In this document: positions 43,640 through 54,846 of the stretch, piece after piece
Layout of the letters: each line of letters begins with the position of its first letter
Numbering within the stretch: the first letter of the stretch is position 1
Assembly: GCA_030220185.1 (NCBI GenBank)
Contig: JASPKZ010005708.1
Coordinates: 301,501-365,500 of the forward strand
Direction: 5' to 3'
Length of the DNA stretch: 64,000 bases
Origin: Diploptera punctata
Taxonomy: Eukaryota; Arthropoda; Insecta; Blattodea; Blaberidae
Made by a program: the position numbers and the translations under genes
The notes under the pieces: model-generated
Told to the model about the DNA's origin: nothing
The model's database searches: none
Seen by the model: only the letters and a program-made list of their open reading frames with translations

Positions 43640-44076
43640 AAACCTTGTAAAACAAGCAAGCATAAAATATAGACATGACTTGAGGCATAAAATTCATTAA
43701 ATTTAAAATTCAGTTGGAATGTAAAATTAGACATAATATATTTTTTATAATTGTAAATATAAGAATATTTTTAAGAAGTTATTATAAGTTAATATATATA
43801 TATACTTAATTAAAAGTGTTTGATGCCTGTCTGGCTAACACATTGGTAACAATATTTGTGTAAAATACCGGTAATAGAAAGTTTCAGTATGATGTAAGAT
43901 AGAATGACTATAAAACTCTAATTAAAACCACTGAAAGAAAACTTAAACTCTGGATTTGATTTAAAGATTATAAATTTCATTGCCAGATTAAAATATACAT
44001 TAACATTTGTATGTTATATTTTCAATAATTTGGTAAAATGTAGTGTAAACTAGAAAAACGTTTAAATTTAAATAAA
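43640..44076 (+). other. Probable 3' UTR of the DHRS7B-like gene
   Basis: AT-rich sequence free of recognised repeats, ending at an AATAAA signal at 44071-44076. An earlier AATAAA overlaps the alternative stop (43635-43640). Transcript end is inferred. Confidence 0.45.
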
Positions 44077-44615
44077 ATTGTTCAATCTGGTCTGAGCATT
44101 GTGGTCATAGTTTGAGACCTGGCTAAGAATGATGCTAGCAGTTATGAAGTATGAGGTGAGTGAAATAAAAAATAAACAATAAGAATGATGAGTTTGAATT
44201 TATAAAATTTAAACCACTCCAAAGATATACTTTTAAAGTATTATGTTCCTAGGGATTAAAAATGATAATAATTTAATACATTAACAACAAACAAAAGTAA
44301 AGAGAATTTTTTTTTCTCTTTACCATTGATTATGTTTAGTTATGTATAGCCTTTGAAAAAAATGATGGCGCAACTCTTGATGGTGGAAAGTTAAAAGTTT
44401 TGAAGAGCGATTCACACGAGTAAGTTGTTACATGTGCTGTCTCTTTTGAGGTCAAATCCGGGGGCATAAGGGGCCAATCATAGATTTATACCAATTGTTA
44501 TTGAAAGAATTTCAACAAATAAATGTATTAAGTTATGTAGATAGGAAATAACACTATGAGGTTTTTTAATATTGTTTATTTTTTCTTTCACTCACCTCAT
44601 ACTTCATAACTCCTC

Positions 44616-44659
44616 GCAGACCCAGGGTTTCGTCACATCATTTGTGACATTCTCAATGC
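44616..44659 (-). ncRNA. Hammerhead-like motif, U3-A8 type
   Basis: Minus strand: stem I GCA/UGC, core UUGAGAA, extra U, stem II GUCACA/UGUGAC, GAAA, stem III ACCC-U-GGGU, cleavage base C. Intact apart from the U3-A8 swap. Confidence 0.68.
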
Positions 44660-45004
44660 TGTGTCACGTTCACAACTGACGTCCAACGGCCTTCTATCCT
44701 GCAGACTGACCTCTGTGCCATCTGATGGCTGACCGACAAACATCCAAATCAATCCCCTGGTCAGAAAAACATAGAATAGAAACCAAAACAAAATTTCTTA
44801 AACAATTGGAAAAACCGAAGGAACTCACAATTTTGGAAAAAATTTACATATGCAAGAATGAAAATACAACTATGAATTTTGAAATACCCAGTTATAAGGA
44901 GAGGGGATTGATTTGGAAGTTCGTCGGTCAGCCATCAGATGGCGCGGAGGTCAGTCTGCAGGATAGAAGGATGTTGGATGTTAGTCAGTTGTGAACGTGA
45001 CACA

Positions 45005-45048
45005 GCATTGAAAATGTCACAAATGATGTGACGAATCCCTAGGTCTGC
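45005..45048 (+). ncRNA. Hammerhead-like motif, U3-A8 type
   Basis: Stem I GCA/UGC, core UUGAAAA at 45008-45014, extra U, stem II GUCACA/UGUGAC, GAA followed by U (A15.1 lost), CCCUAGGU, C. Confidence 0.58.
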
Positions 45049-45184
45049 GGAGGAGTTATGAAGTATGAGGTGAGTGAAAGAAAAAATAAACAAAATAAAT
45101 GTATGACTGAAAGCAAGTAATGGTCTCTTAAACCAATCAATAGTAAATTAGCGCTTACTTCTGATGCTGTATTTGTATCATTCA

Positions 45185-45258
45185 CTTCAGTAGAGCAGTC
45201 GGTAAGATGCTTTCTTGTGACAACGCAGGCCCAGGTTCGATCCTGGTCAGGATTTTTT
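45185..45258 (+). repeat. tRNA-like sequence
   Basis: CAGTAGAGCAGTCGGTAAGA D-arm region, B box GGTTCGATCCTGG and a following T run. Probably a SINE head; acceptor pairing is poor. Confidence 0.45.
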
Positions 45259-45374
45259 TTTAATGACATCGTTATTTTTTATAATGCCTACACGTTACCA
45301 GGCTACATTATATAAATAAATTTGTGTATATAGGGAAATCCATTAATTAAAGGAAACAACTCACACACATATAT

Positions 45375-45930
45375 ATACTAGAAGTCCCGGCCACGCATTG
45401 CTGTGGCTAAGGTATACATTAAACATTTTAATTAAGTTGCTGTCTTTCAGCCAGATTACTTAAAACTAATACTTACACACGAAATCAATAATATTGAAAA
45501 TAAAATAAACACTGAACACACTTAAATTATGAAATAATCAATATTTGTAATTCAATTGAAATTCGCGGTTGCAACAAAAAGCACAGCCATCTGGATCTCT
45601 CTTTGTTAAATAATAAATTAATTACCTTACCAAATTACCTTACACCGCCATCTGTTAGAATCGTATGGAACTCACAGATAATTACACTGCCATCTGTTAG
45701 AATCGTATTGAACTCACAGATAATTATAACTCTTTGTTAAATAATAAACAAATAATTTGCAATAAAAAATAATGCGACTATAAATTTAGTTATAAACTAC
45801 CCTAAGTCTCAAGTTGGATCAAACTGCACACAGTGTGCAAAATTTTATTAAAATTGGTTCAGTAGTTTAGGATTCCATCGCGGACAAACAACGTGACACG
45901 TAATTTTTATATATTAAGATATATATATAT
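45375..45930. repeat. Interspersed repeat with internal tandem duplication
   Basis: Runs from CTAGAAGTCCCGGCCACGCA to GACACGTAATTTTTATATATTAAGATAT, an end resembling RTE-type 3' ends that are widespread in insects. It contains a 41-bp unit twice (CCATCTGTTAGAATCGTAT[G/T] ... at 45646-45725). Class uncertain. Confidence 0.5.
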
Positions 45931-46114
45931 AATGAATAACGATTGTAAAATCTCGTTACTTTGTTTAAAAAACACAAGGCATAACAAGATTGTTTATTTC
46001 CACTACTAATGTAAAATGCATCTGATTAATTTAAATTAAGACAATTTAACATATAATTTCATTATACAAGTAAGTCCTGGAGTATTGCATCGCTTCTGTA
46101 TGAAGCAGTTTCTA

Positions 46115-46192
46115 GCAGGGAACGATTGTGGTCTAGTGGAGGGAGCTTCTATTTCCCATGCAAGAGGTCGCATGTTCGATCCCGTTGTCATG
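46115..46192 (+). repeat. tRNA-like sequence with Pol III-type T run
   Basis: GATTGTGGTCTAGTGGAGGG, B box-like GTTCGATCCCGT and a T8 run. Likely a SINE head. Confidence 0.45.
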
Positions 46193-46684
46193 CTTTTTTT
46201 TCTCTCTTTCTCTCATCCTTATCTCAATTAATTTTCTTTGTTTTTTTTTTTCGCTTTGTTTTATTTACAGCATTTACTGCACTGCTTATATACGCGAAAT
46301 AATTTTCCATTGCATGACACACAACGAAATAGAACGGATTTTAGTTTCTAAAATAGTTGTATACTTGTGAACCAAATAACTGACCTCTGGTCATGCGCAG
46401 TGGCTTTGTTCCGGAACTTGAAAATTACATGTGCACCAACAATTATTTCAAAGGCTGTACATTAATTCAATCATAGTAATAGCAATAGCTTTAGTTTCTT
46501 AATATTTATTTAACATTAACAACAATCTAAGTATAATTAAAAACAATAACATAGAATATTGAATTATAAATAATACAAAGTTCTCTCTTAAAAACTTGCC
46601 TATTAGTATAAATTAATTTTTACTATTCACTTATAAATAATTTTTACTAGTTTTTAATAAATTTAACATTTTGTGTGAGTCTAC

Positions 46685-46760
46685 CATGCTGGCTCGTGTG
46701 GTAGCATGCTTGCTTCCTATCTAGCAGCTTGGGTTCGATATCCGATGGGATTGAAAATTT
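46685..46760 (+). repeat. tRNA-like SINE head
   Basis: GGCTCGTGTGGTAGCATGC and GGGTTCGATATCCGATGGG; the body is not recognised. Confidence 0.45.
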
Positions 46761-47029
46761 TAATTGTTAAATTAATTGTAAATTTTTCAATTTGGAGGAG
46801 TGGTGATGTATAATTTTTAATCGCTGATAACACTGGTCAACAGTGGTTTTGTTGCCCTTGATATAAGATTAATTTCAGATATATTTATGCTCACAATTCA
46901 TGAAACTATCAATGATTTTGGAAGATTTGCTCTGGTTTTTTTTTAAATCTTTATTTTCATTTTACACTACAAAAATCAGAAAATATGGAAAAATATAACA
47001 TATATATTTATAATGCCAATTGTTTTTTG

Positions 47030-47515
47030 AAAAATTAGTATGCACTGATGTAAATAGAAAGAAAAATATCGAAAACCCATGTTGTACTTCAGTGAAACGC
47101 CTTTTATAAGATTTTCTTCTATCATTTTTAGGGGACAATCTCTTTTTAAAGACCAGCAGTGTAATCTGCCATCATGTGACGGTCCCATCTACCCTGATAC
47201 CTTTCCTCCATTACTTTTAGATCCTAGTGAAAGCGCACTCCTGTTCATCGCTATAATTTCCTAAATTATCCGGAAATCTATCCAGGTGACTGTGGAGAAA
47301 GTGTAACTTTATACTCATATTTGCTCCTAGAATCTTGAAGCTTATCGACATGTTTTGCACAATTTCTTTATAATTTGGTGCTTCATAGATACCTAGGAAA
47401 TTTTCTACTACTGATACAAAACCCTTCCAAGCTTCACTTTCCGGAACTTTGATAAAATTTGCATCTTTCATCAATTGCCGAATTTGAGGACCATCAAATA
47501 TTCTGCCTTTTAACT
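47030..47515 (-). pseudogene. Fragment of an uncharacterised repetitive insect ORF
   Basis: Minus strand, frame 47474-47217: AWKGFVSVVENFLGIYEAPN, LGANMSIKLHFLHSHLDRFP, DNLGNYSDEQE. A one-frame shift then gives VMEERYQGRWDRHMMADYTA near 47205-47150 and another gives CWSLKRDCPLK. This block order (FLG..., MSVKLHFLHSHLDYFP, EEQGERFHQD, RYQGRWD, MMADYCW) recurs in uncharacterised, often multicopy insect and fish proteins. Function unknown to me; this copy is broken by at least two frameshifts and is likely a mobile-element or retrocopy remnant. Confidence 0.5.
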
Positions 47516-48230
47516 TTTACATTCTGAGCTTAGGAAATTTTCTACAAATATATTTGAAACATTTTCCTTCCTTGTCCAACGCTTTGACAAATTGTTTTAT
47601 CATATCCAGATGTACGTCATGAGTACTTTAATTTTGTCAAATAACTGAGATCATGGCCGATGTGCCAAGTGAGGGGTGTGAGAGTGGGGATTATGTGATG
47701 TTTATATATGCGAAAAAAATGTGCAGAAATCAAATCATGACTGGAAACAACTAGTAACAAGCCGTTTACTGTTTAAGATATAAGATATGCAAAAATCATA
47801 AAAACTAGAGCACATTCAGCACTTTCATGAATATATTCATAAACTGTGCACTTGAAAACATAGAAGTCCACTGAGATATCCAGGGCAACAATTTTTTTTT
47901 TTTTTGTAGAGCTGTGTTATGCACCAAGATTCCTGAATTAAATTGCAAACCCCTCTAAGGTACATATGTTGAGAAAAATATGGTACTGTTGATAGCAATT
48001 TTCTATTGGATGGGGATGTTAAGCCTGGTGTTCCCCTTGGTGCTTTTCGACAGGGGTAGACTACATGTTGGCACTAAGTTTCACTTACCCTTCTCTTCAT
48101 CTCATACCTCATACAGCACATTTTACACTATATGAACATGCACTCATCTTACACGCTTACAACTCATTTATGAATTGAAAATACCGTACAGTATTTATTT
48201 CCCATTGTAGTTTTGATTAAATATACATAC
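47516..48230. other. No gene seen
   Basis: AT-rich sequence downstream of the DHRS7B-like gene with no supported feature. Confidence 0.4.
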
Positions 48231-48640
48231 ATCTTCGATTAGTCTCCGTGTCCCTGTTCCAAGAATCAAGTTTTGGACAAAAGCATCCATCTATCTCCGT
48301 CATAATCAATTTCTCATCTTCCATTATTTCCATCCATTCAACTCTTCTTTTCTTGACATTTTTCTTAACCTATTCTTCTCATCCTACCTCTTGGTTTCTC
48401 CCCCCATAGTCTAAATTCCAGTGCTTGTCTTGGTATCCTTCAAGTAATCATCCAGTGTGGCCATAGCATTTTATTCTACTCTCTTCCATTTTATCTTTAT
48501 TTTATCCAATTTAAATTATCATACTTTAGTATTCTGTATTCTATCGCTTCTGAATTTTTTCAAGGATCCTTCTTAGATATTTCATCTCTGTTCCTTGAAT
48601 ATATATATATATATATAAATTTCAGACCCTATTTTGTTCA
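48231..48640 (-). repeat. Degraded LINE-like coding remnant
   Basis: The minus strand reads MEIMEDEKLIMTEIDGCFCP and KLDSWNRDTETN; a similar phrase is at 430-530. Probably part of a LINE, but too degraded to place. Confidence 0.35.
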
Positions 48641-49104
48641 TTTTGTTGTGTTTAACATTTACTAGTAGTTAAATCTTTTGTTAGAATCAAAAAATATCAT
48701 TACTCATTTGCCAAAATCTAGCTGTCTTAATTGCATTTAAATCAAAATAATATTACATGAATGAATGTTTGATATTTACTAGCATGTAGTTAAATCTTTC
48801 GTTACAAACGGAAAATTTCAATAATTGACCAAAGTCTAGCCATGCATTTAAAGCAGGATAATTTTACATGAATGAGATTTTATTTTCTAGGTTGATACAG
48901 CGAATACTGGAAATATATGTCTCACAAAACTTATGTTGGGAATCAACATTATGAGGCTTTCAAATTAATAAAATTAAAATGAGTCATTAATCATCTCACC
49001 TTATACACTCTGTGTTCTTCATAGTACAGGACCATGGTTTCAGGAACAGTTATTCCTATATTGTTTAATCTTTCTTCACTCACCTCATACTTCTTAACTC
49101 CCAT

Positions 49105-49147
49105 GCATACTCGAGTTTCATCACTTCATTTGTGACATTCTCAATGC
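49105..49147 (-). ncRNA. Hammerhead-like motif, U3-A8 type
   Basis: Minus strand: stem I GCA/UGC, core UUGAGAA, extra U, stem II GUCAC/GUGAU, GAAA, palindromic stem III ACUCGAGU, cleavage base A. Complete. Confidence 0.66.
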
Positions 49148-49207
49148 TGTATTACGTTCACAACTGATGTCCAACGGCCTTCTATCCTGCAGACTGACCT
49201 CCGCACC

Positions 49208-49369
49208 ATCTGCGATACTCATTTCCATTAAAGGCTGAGTCGACCCCAGGGCCATAGTGCCGCCAGAGGGTTTGGGTCAGTTTAAAAATCCTGACCCCAA
49301 CGGGACTTGAACCCTCGACCCTCCGGCTTGTAGCTCAGTGCCTTAACCACTACGCTACGGCGTGCCCCC
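49208..49369 (-). repeat. SINE fragment, reversed
   Basis: Same family as 3806-4442: head complement CGCTACGGCGTGCCCCC at right, B box complement GGGACTTGAACCC. Only the first 160 bp are present. Confidence 0.75.
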
Positions 49370-49421
49370 ATATTTCCTACTACATAACTTAATAAGTAGT
49401 TCCTATCTTCAGTTGTAAAGA

Positions 49422-49463
49422 TGGCTGAAGATACAAACAACTGTTCCTGAAACCGCAGTCCTT
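49422..49463 (+). ncRNA. Hammerhead-like motif, C3-G8 type
   Basis: CUGAAGA at 49425-49431, extra U, weak stem II (ACAAACA/UGUUCCU), GAAA at 49449-49452, ACCGCAGU, C. Confidence 0.55.
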
Positions 49464-49627
49464 TGCTGTGAAGAACATGTAGTGTATGAAAAAAACACGC
49501 TGGCACGAGAGGCCTGGAAGGTCCTTGGCCTACCAGCAGTCTGCTGGCCTCACATCCACATGTGTTAATCACGGAGGTAGACAATCATCCAGCCAGTGTA
49601 GGGGTGACATGTTGGGTCCCCCAGCCA

Positions 49628-50812
49628 TAATAAAATTCATCTCACCTCATGTTGTCTTCTTTTTTTTACCAATTTTGGAGCAATGTCTCGTCTCAATCTT
49701 CAATATTTTCTTGACCGTTGTTCTGATACACAGTTTCTTCCTCCATCTGTTGGTAGACCAAGAAACTCCAAATCACTTTCTCTGGGAATTTCAAAATTCA
49801 TTTTAATCTGTCATTTTTTTATTGTACATTTTTTCCCAAACCATGAGTTCATTGGGTTTTTATATTTGTTTTATTAGTTTAATCTTTCTTTCAATTTGAT
49901 GTTTTTAATTAAGTATGAGCAACTACTGTAGATTTTTTTACTTCTCCATTTTGAACATCCGTCACTCTGATTTTCAAATTTCATTTTGTTTTCCTTATGC
50001 AGATTTTATCACAATCCCCACATTTTATCTGATAAATGCCTGATTAATTTTATTATTCCATTTTCTTGGATTTGATTATTCTATTCCAACTAAAGCCTTT
50101 TTTTGTGCAAATCTTATGTTGAATTTTTGAATTTTTTAATTATTTTTTTAAACTTGTGATGCTTCATAGAATCCTACATTTTCTTTCTTTTTCTTTTTTG
50201 AATAACAAAATATGAAATTCAAGAAGTTTTCATCCTATGAAAATTTACAAGTTTCAAAAAGTGCAACACAAGTTTGGCACTGAAAAATTACTTAAGCCTC
50301 AATGGAATAATCAAATCCAACAAAAATGAGAAAATGGAAGAAAAAATAAATCAGGTATTTATCGAATGAAATGTGGGGCATTGTGATAAGAAAAAGAAAT
50401 TTGAAAACCAGTGTGAAAGAACTTTCTAGGAATGTTGAAAATAGCAACTAGAAAAATTTTCAGTAGCCAGCCGCTCATACTTGGTGAGAAAACATCAAAT
50501 TGAAAGAAAGACAAAAGTAATAAAACAAATTTAAAAACCGAAAGATCTCATGGTTTGGAGTAAAAAAGAAATCTACATTTAAAAAAATAAGAAAGAGAAA
50601 TTAATGAATTTTTAAATTACCAGGGAGTGTGATTTGATTTGGAGGTTCATTAGTCTACCAACAGATGGAGGAAGAAACTGTGCATCACCATGACAGAACA
50701 TCAGTCATGAAAATACTGAAGATGGAGTAACTACTCCGAAACCGGTAAAAAAAAAGACAAAATATGAGACGAGATGAATTTTATTAATACCTCATAGTGT
50801 TACTTCCTAGTA
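49628..50812. mobile_element. PLE as a 1.2-kb inverted pair
   Basis: Left half (49628-50195) and right half (50205-50812) are inverted, diverged copies of the PLE 3' region. The right half on the + strand keeps a GIYRMKCGAL-type start (near 50360), a VLIWFGGSLVYQQ-type tail remnant and a hammerhead at 50713-50750, closing with CCTCATAGTGTTACTTCCTA. All frames are broken. Confidence 0.65.
50713..50750 (+). ncRNA. Hammerhead-like motif, C3-G8 type
   Basis: CUGAAGA at 50716-50722, extra U, stem II GGAGU/ACUCC, GAAA at 50738-50741, palindromic stem III ACCGGU, cleavage base A. Stem I is weak. Confidence 0.62.
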
Positions 50813-51135
50813 ATTTTATATATTTATGTTTAGTTCTGAACTCATTTAACTTTTTAAAAAATCTGTTTGTTGGAATAACTAAGATGATGGTCTGATATTT
50901 TTGTACATAAAAAACATGAAGGTAATATTGCATATAAAATGAAGTATTATTATACATTGATATTTTAAACAGTGGCCTGTGACTTAAGTGTATGTGAAGG
51001 ATTAACTGAATAAAGAATTAAAAATTTATTTTCCTCTAAATTAATTAATGCAATATTCATATTTCTTATATAATGTATTTATCTCTTTTTAATTGTCTAA
51101 TTCAAAGTTGTAAGATTATTTTAAAATCAGATCTG

Positions 51136-51600
51136 TTATGGATGAAGGCAGTATACGGTCAAACTTTGGGGTCCAATTCGATTTGCCAAAAAAAAGAAGT
51201 CAACATTTTTGGAGCTAATATATCTCCCAGTTTTCATATTCGCGATGGATGCCTCTATAGTTTCAGGTCTATAATTATCCCGAACTTTAAAAGAATTAGT
51301 CCTACGACTATCCAAACATAGGCGAATTTTGCCATTAGGTTTCAAAACCCAACAGATGTGATTGGCATAAGGAGAATTTGACTTTTGAATAATTCCTTGA
51401 GACAACATGTCTTCTATCATCTCATCTGCCTGATCTCGAATATCAATAGGAATAGGTCTGCTTTTAATGTTAATAGGTGGATGATCCATCACCTCAAAAG
51501 TATATTGGAAACAATTACATAAATGTTGTTGCAGTTTTGTGGCCTTTGTCCAATAATTGGGTTTCAGTTTGAGTGAATGTTTAATGTTTCTTTAGAAAAA
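51136..51600 (-). mobile_element. LTR retrotransposon pol fragment (Ty3/gypsy-like RT start)
   Basis: Minus-strand frame 51492-51136 encodes the start of the reverse transcriptase: PIPIDIRDQADEMIEDMLSQ, SNSPYANHICWVLKPNGKIR and LCLDSRRTNSFKVRDNYRPE. It breaks off before the catalytic YxDD motif. No LTR was recognised nearby. An old retroelement remnant. Confidence 0.75.
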
Positions 51601-52179
51601 TTTTTTACTTGGCTCCCTGTTTTGTCATTTGAAGAAGTAATTCTCTTCCCATGTTGTGGCGATGTTCTGAAGCAGCTAACTCTTTTCATGCCCGATGTTG
51701 TAGTAACATTTTGAAGGATTGGTGTCCCAAAAGAAAAAGAAGTACTGGTTTAGGTTGGGTTTAAATTTTTGGTAGAGCTGGATTCTGTTCTTAGGGTCGG
51801 AAGTTGGTACACAGAATAGGAAAACACTTCACAATCATAAAAAAATTGTTTCTTGTAGAAATAATTTCACATTTATTCACTTTGTAGGTTCCCAGCAGAT
51901 TAAGTAAATTTAAGTGGTATTATTCTTCACTGTCAATTAAAATAAAATGATTTTCTTTTCTTGAATAAATTATTATTCTTGTATTAAATATTGCATTTTA
52001 TCAGGAGATATCTTATTGCTTCTATCTTTGTGGAAAGTTATATGCAGAATGACTAGGTAATTCTTTTATAATTTTAAAGAACATTATTACATCACATGAT
52101 GTTATATTTTTAATTCTATTGGTTAATAGCCCATTAAATACAAGGTTTAAATTTGATTTGTTAAATCAAAAAGTTAATT
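51601..52179. other. No further gene seen
   Basis: The part up to about 51780 may hold more upstream pol sequence of the retroelement on the minus strand; the rest is AT-rich. Confidence 0.35.
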
Positions 52180-52421
52180 AACTTTTATAATATTCATGAT
52201 GTGTTCCGTTGAGGTTTATTCAAAATTAATATAAAATTATAGAATATTCACCTGAAAGGTCTGTCTCCTCAACTTAATGCAACCCCCTCTACCAGATCTT
52301 CAGTGAAACACCAGTTTTGAATCCTGCCGATGATGGGACAAGTCCCGAAAGCGCTACAGTTAAATGATTAATTAAGTTGAGGAGACGGACCTTTCAGGTG
52401 AATATTCTATAATTTTATATT
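52180..52421. mobile_element. Minimal PLE palindrome with one hammerhead, 12-bp TSD
   Basis: 242 bp between exact copies of AAAAAGTTAATT (52168-52179, 52422-52433). Long arms (ATTATAGAATATTCACCTGA...GTCTCCTCAACTTAAT and complement) flank a small central region that holds the hammerhead. Confidence 0.85.
52324..52359 (+). ncRNA. Hammerhead-like motif with U4 changed
   Basis: Stem I CUG/CAG, core CCGAUGA at 52327-52333 (U4 to C; C3 and G8 kept), extra U, stem II GGGA/UCCC, GAAA at 52347-52350, palindromic stem III AGCGCU, cleavage base A. Confidence 0.62.
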
Positions 52422-52433
52422 AAAAAGTTAATT

Positions 52434-52924
52434 GTTTTAACATCCAATCAGAGTTTAGTATACTTTCATTTAAAAATATGAAGTTAAGCAGGTGTTCTTA
52501 TTACAGTTATAACAGAAAGCTTTATAATTCTGACAACAATGACTTAAAACAATTTTAAAAGCATTATTAAGAAAGACTGTTATGTAATACAATTTCTTTA
52601 ATTGTTACTGAGACATTTTTATTCAACAATGAATTATTTAGATGTTTTTCTTTATTTAAGTTATATTTAAATATTAAAAGAATTTTAAAATACAAAATTA
52701 TTAACTTTAACTTTCATATTTATTATGATATTAAAATCCTGCTATACATTTTTTTAATTGGTATCTTTGTTTTTTTTTATTTTCTTCCCTAGATTTCTGA
52801 GGGTTTTTTTTTATTTTCTTCCCTAGATTTCTGAGGGTTTTTTTTTCTATTTTCTTTCCCATTCTTATGTTTTGTATGTTATGAAAGTTTCTCACATGAT
52901 ATTACCTAATTAAAACTTTTAAAT
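52434..52924. other. No gene; short tandem
   Basis: A 38-bp unit (TTTTATTTTCTTCCCTAGATTTCTGAGGGTT) occurs about twice at 52775-52850. Otherwise AT-rich. Confidence 0.5.
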
Positions 52925-53575
52925 ATACAGAAGAAAACAAATTCACACTAGAAAAAGAAATGAACAAACAATTACAATTTTTAGATCTTAATTACACAGG
53001 AATGAAGAAAAGAGAATTCAGCATTTACAGAAAAGGAACACATACAGATAACTATATTAAGTCAACAGGTTTCAACCATATTTCACACAAAATGGCAGTC
53101 TTCAACAGCCTAGTACATAGATTGGTTAATATACCCATGGACAAGAAAAATTACGAGTTAGAGAGGAAACGCATAATTAAGGTCGCAAAAGAAAATGGTT
53201 TCAGTGAAAAAAAGATACACAAAAAATTGAGAAGTAAAAAAAAAAAATTGAGGAACGAAAGCACTCTTCAGATAGAAAAACCAAAAGGTAAGAAATACAG
53301 GAAATTCACATATCACCTTGGGCACACAACAAATTTCAAAAGATTTTTGAAAAATGTAACATTAATTTAGTACCAAAGAATGATTATAGTTTAAATAAAC
53401 TAATAAAAATGAAAATATTGATGACGGTAAAAAGTCAGGAATATATCGTTGTTGCACCTGCAAAACCAGCTATATGCACTTCTTTACGAAAATGAGTTAT
53501 TTACACCTAAAGGAGCAAGAAACAGGCAAGAATTGTTCCTCAAAATCATGTATGTGAATCTTTCAAGATCGACCT
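52925..53575 (+). mobile_element. PLE fragment: RT end, linker and start of GIY-YIG
   Basis: The frame 52960-53370 reads LQFLDLNYTGMKKREFSIYR, KGTHTDNYIKSTGFNHISHK and VFNSLVHRLVNIPMDKKNYE, the end of a Penelope-type RT (FLD, YRKxTHTD and HK blocks) and the linker. After a frameshift the sequence continues KSGIYRCCTCKTSY, the GIY-YIG start, at about 53432-53480. This is the only piece here that joins the RT to the endonuclease. Its 136 codons are uninterrupted. Confidence 0.8.
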
Positions 53576-54846
53576 TGTACAGATGATTAAGCAAAGTTGG
53601 CTATGTGCTGCTTCTGGAAACTGTTCCTGCCAGATCAGCTATGTGATTCAGGCCAGGAAATTGACGCACATAGCCGACTTGACTTATTTATGTTGCTCTT
53701 TTTTGTGCACACAGCTGATTATGCACGGTCTTTTAAAATCTTTATTATACTGCTGTACAGTGAAAGAAAACATTTTTTCATGAAGTTCTAATTCAGTACA
53801 CAATTGACAAGTTGCATGATATATTTTTTATTGCATTACAAATTATTTATAACTACACCAACACTAAATACATTATACTGTTATACATTAAAATATAACT
53901 ATTTTCCATAGGAATGCTAATACAAAACATAATATTAATCTATACATGAAAATTTATTATATAATTATAGTTCAGTGATATTTTAGATCATTATAAAAAA
54001 TGGTATTCCTATTCATAAACACTTTTCAGAGCCTGAAGACTTAGAAATTTTGTTTTGTCTATTTCTAGAGGTTTGTGATAGAGATTTTGAGGATCAGTCT
54101 CATTTATTTTCTGTCTTCGTTGTGGAAGTGGCTGCCATTCATCCACCTGTAGGACACCTCTCCTTCTGTGTAGAGTAGAGCTCTTATGTCGGTGATGGTA
54201 GGATCACCTGTTTTTTTTTTTTCCTGGTCTTATAGATTCAAAATTATGTGGAAGGGCTTCAACATTTTTGAAAAATAAATGATCCAAATGGTTTCTTACA
54301 TATGGATGGGCGCCTTTCTTCTTTTTCTTGGTTCCTCCAACCCCCTCTTCCCATTCTCCATAATCTCAATTTCGGATTCTTCACTGCTGTTGACTTCATA
54401 ATTGTTTATTGTTTTATTGAAATCTTTGATCCAGTTGTTAAAAACAGTTTTTTTCAGTCATGTGGTACACAAAAAAAATCACGACAGACTCTAATTTTTT
54501 ATCCATTTTCTAATGGTAGATAACAATCATAATCATGCTGCTCCTTCTTTACCTTTTCTTCTTCTAATAACTGGCCGAAAGTTCACTAGTCCATTAATAT
54601 ACACTTCTCTTCCCATGTATTAAAATTCCAAACTTTTTACGCACCATTTTTCATAAATTTTTGTCAACTTTATGACACACAAAACTTCTTTCACATGTTT
54701 TTCTTTCATTGTGTGAGCAGGCCTTGGGTAGAAGTTTCCTCTCCAGATGTTCTGTAATTTTATAAGCATTGTCATCCTTGTTTCGCCCTTTATATTTCTT
54801 TCCATACATTCTTAGCTCTCTATTTTCTGCTCTAGTATATATTTTT
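53576..54846. other. No gene recognised
   Basis: Short open frames only. Sequence at 54060-54200 is slightly GC-richer and might be old coding debris. Confidence 0.35.

Larger units (their letters stand above)
44529..45092. mobile_element. PLE palindrome with GIY-YIG tail, 12-bp TSD
   Basis: 564 bp between exact copies of AAATAAATGTAT (44517-44528, 45093-45104). A + strand frame 44725-44994 reads KHRIETKTKFLKQLEKPKEL, then EKIYICKNENTTMNFEIPSY and IWKFVGQPSDGAEVSLQ, the conserved region downstream of the GIY-YIG core. The inverted end block is at the left, and both ends carry a hammerhead-like motif. Confidence 0.83.
48935..49480. mobile_element. Nested PLE palindromes with a SINE fragment
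   Basis: An outer PLE (family end AACATTATGAGGC at 48944, hammerhead pieces at 49025-49060 and 49422-49463) contains an inner PLE (49075-49210), which in turn meets a reversed SINE fragment (49208-49369). Exact joints are uncertain. Confidence 0.6.
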
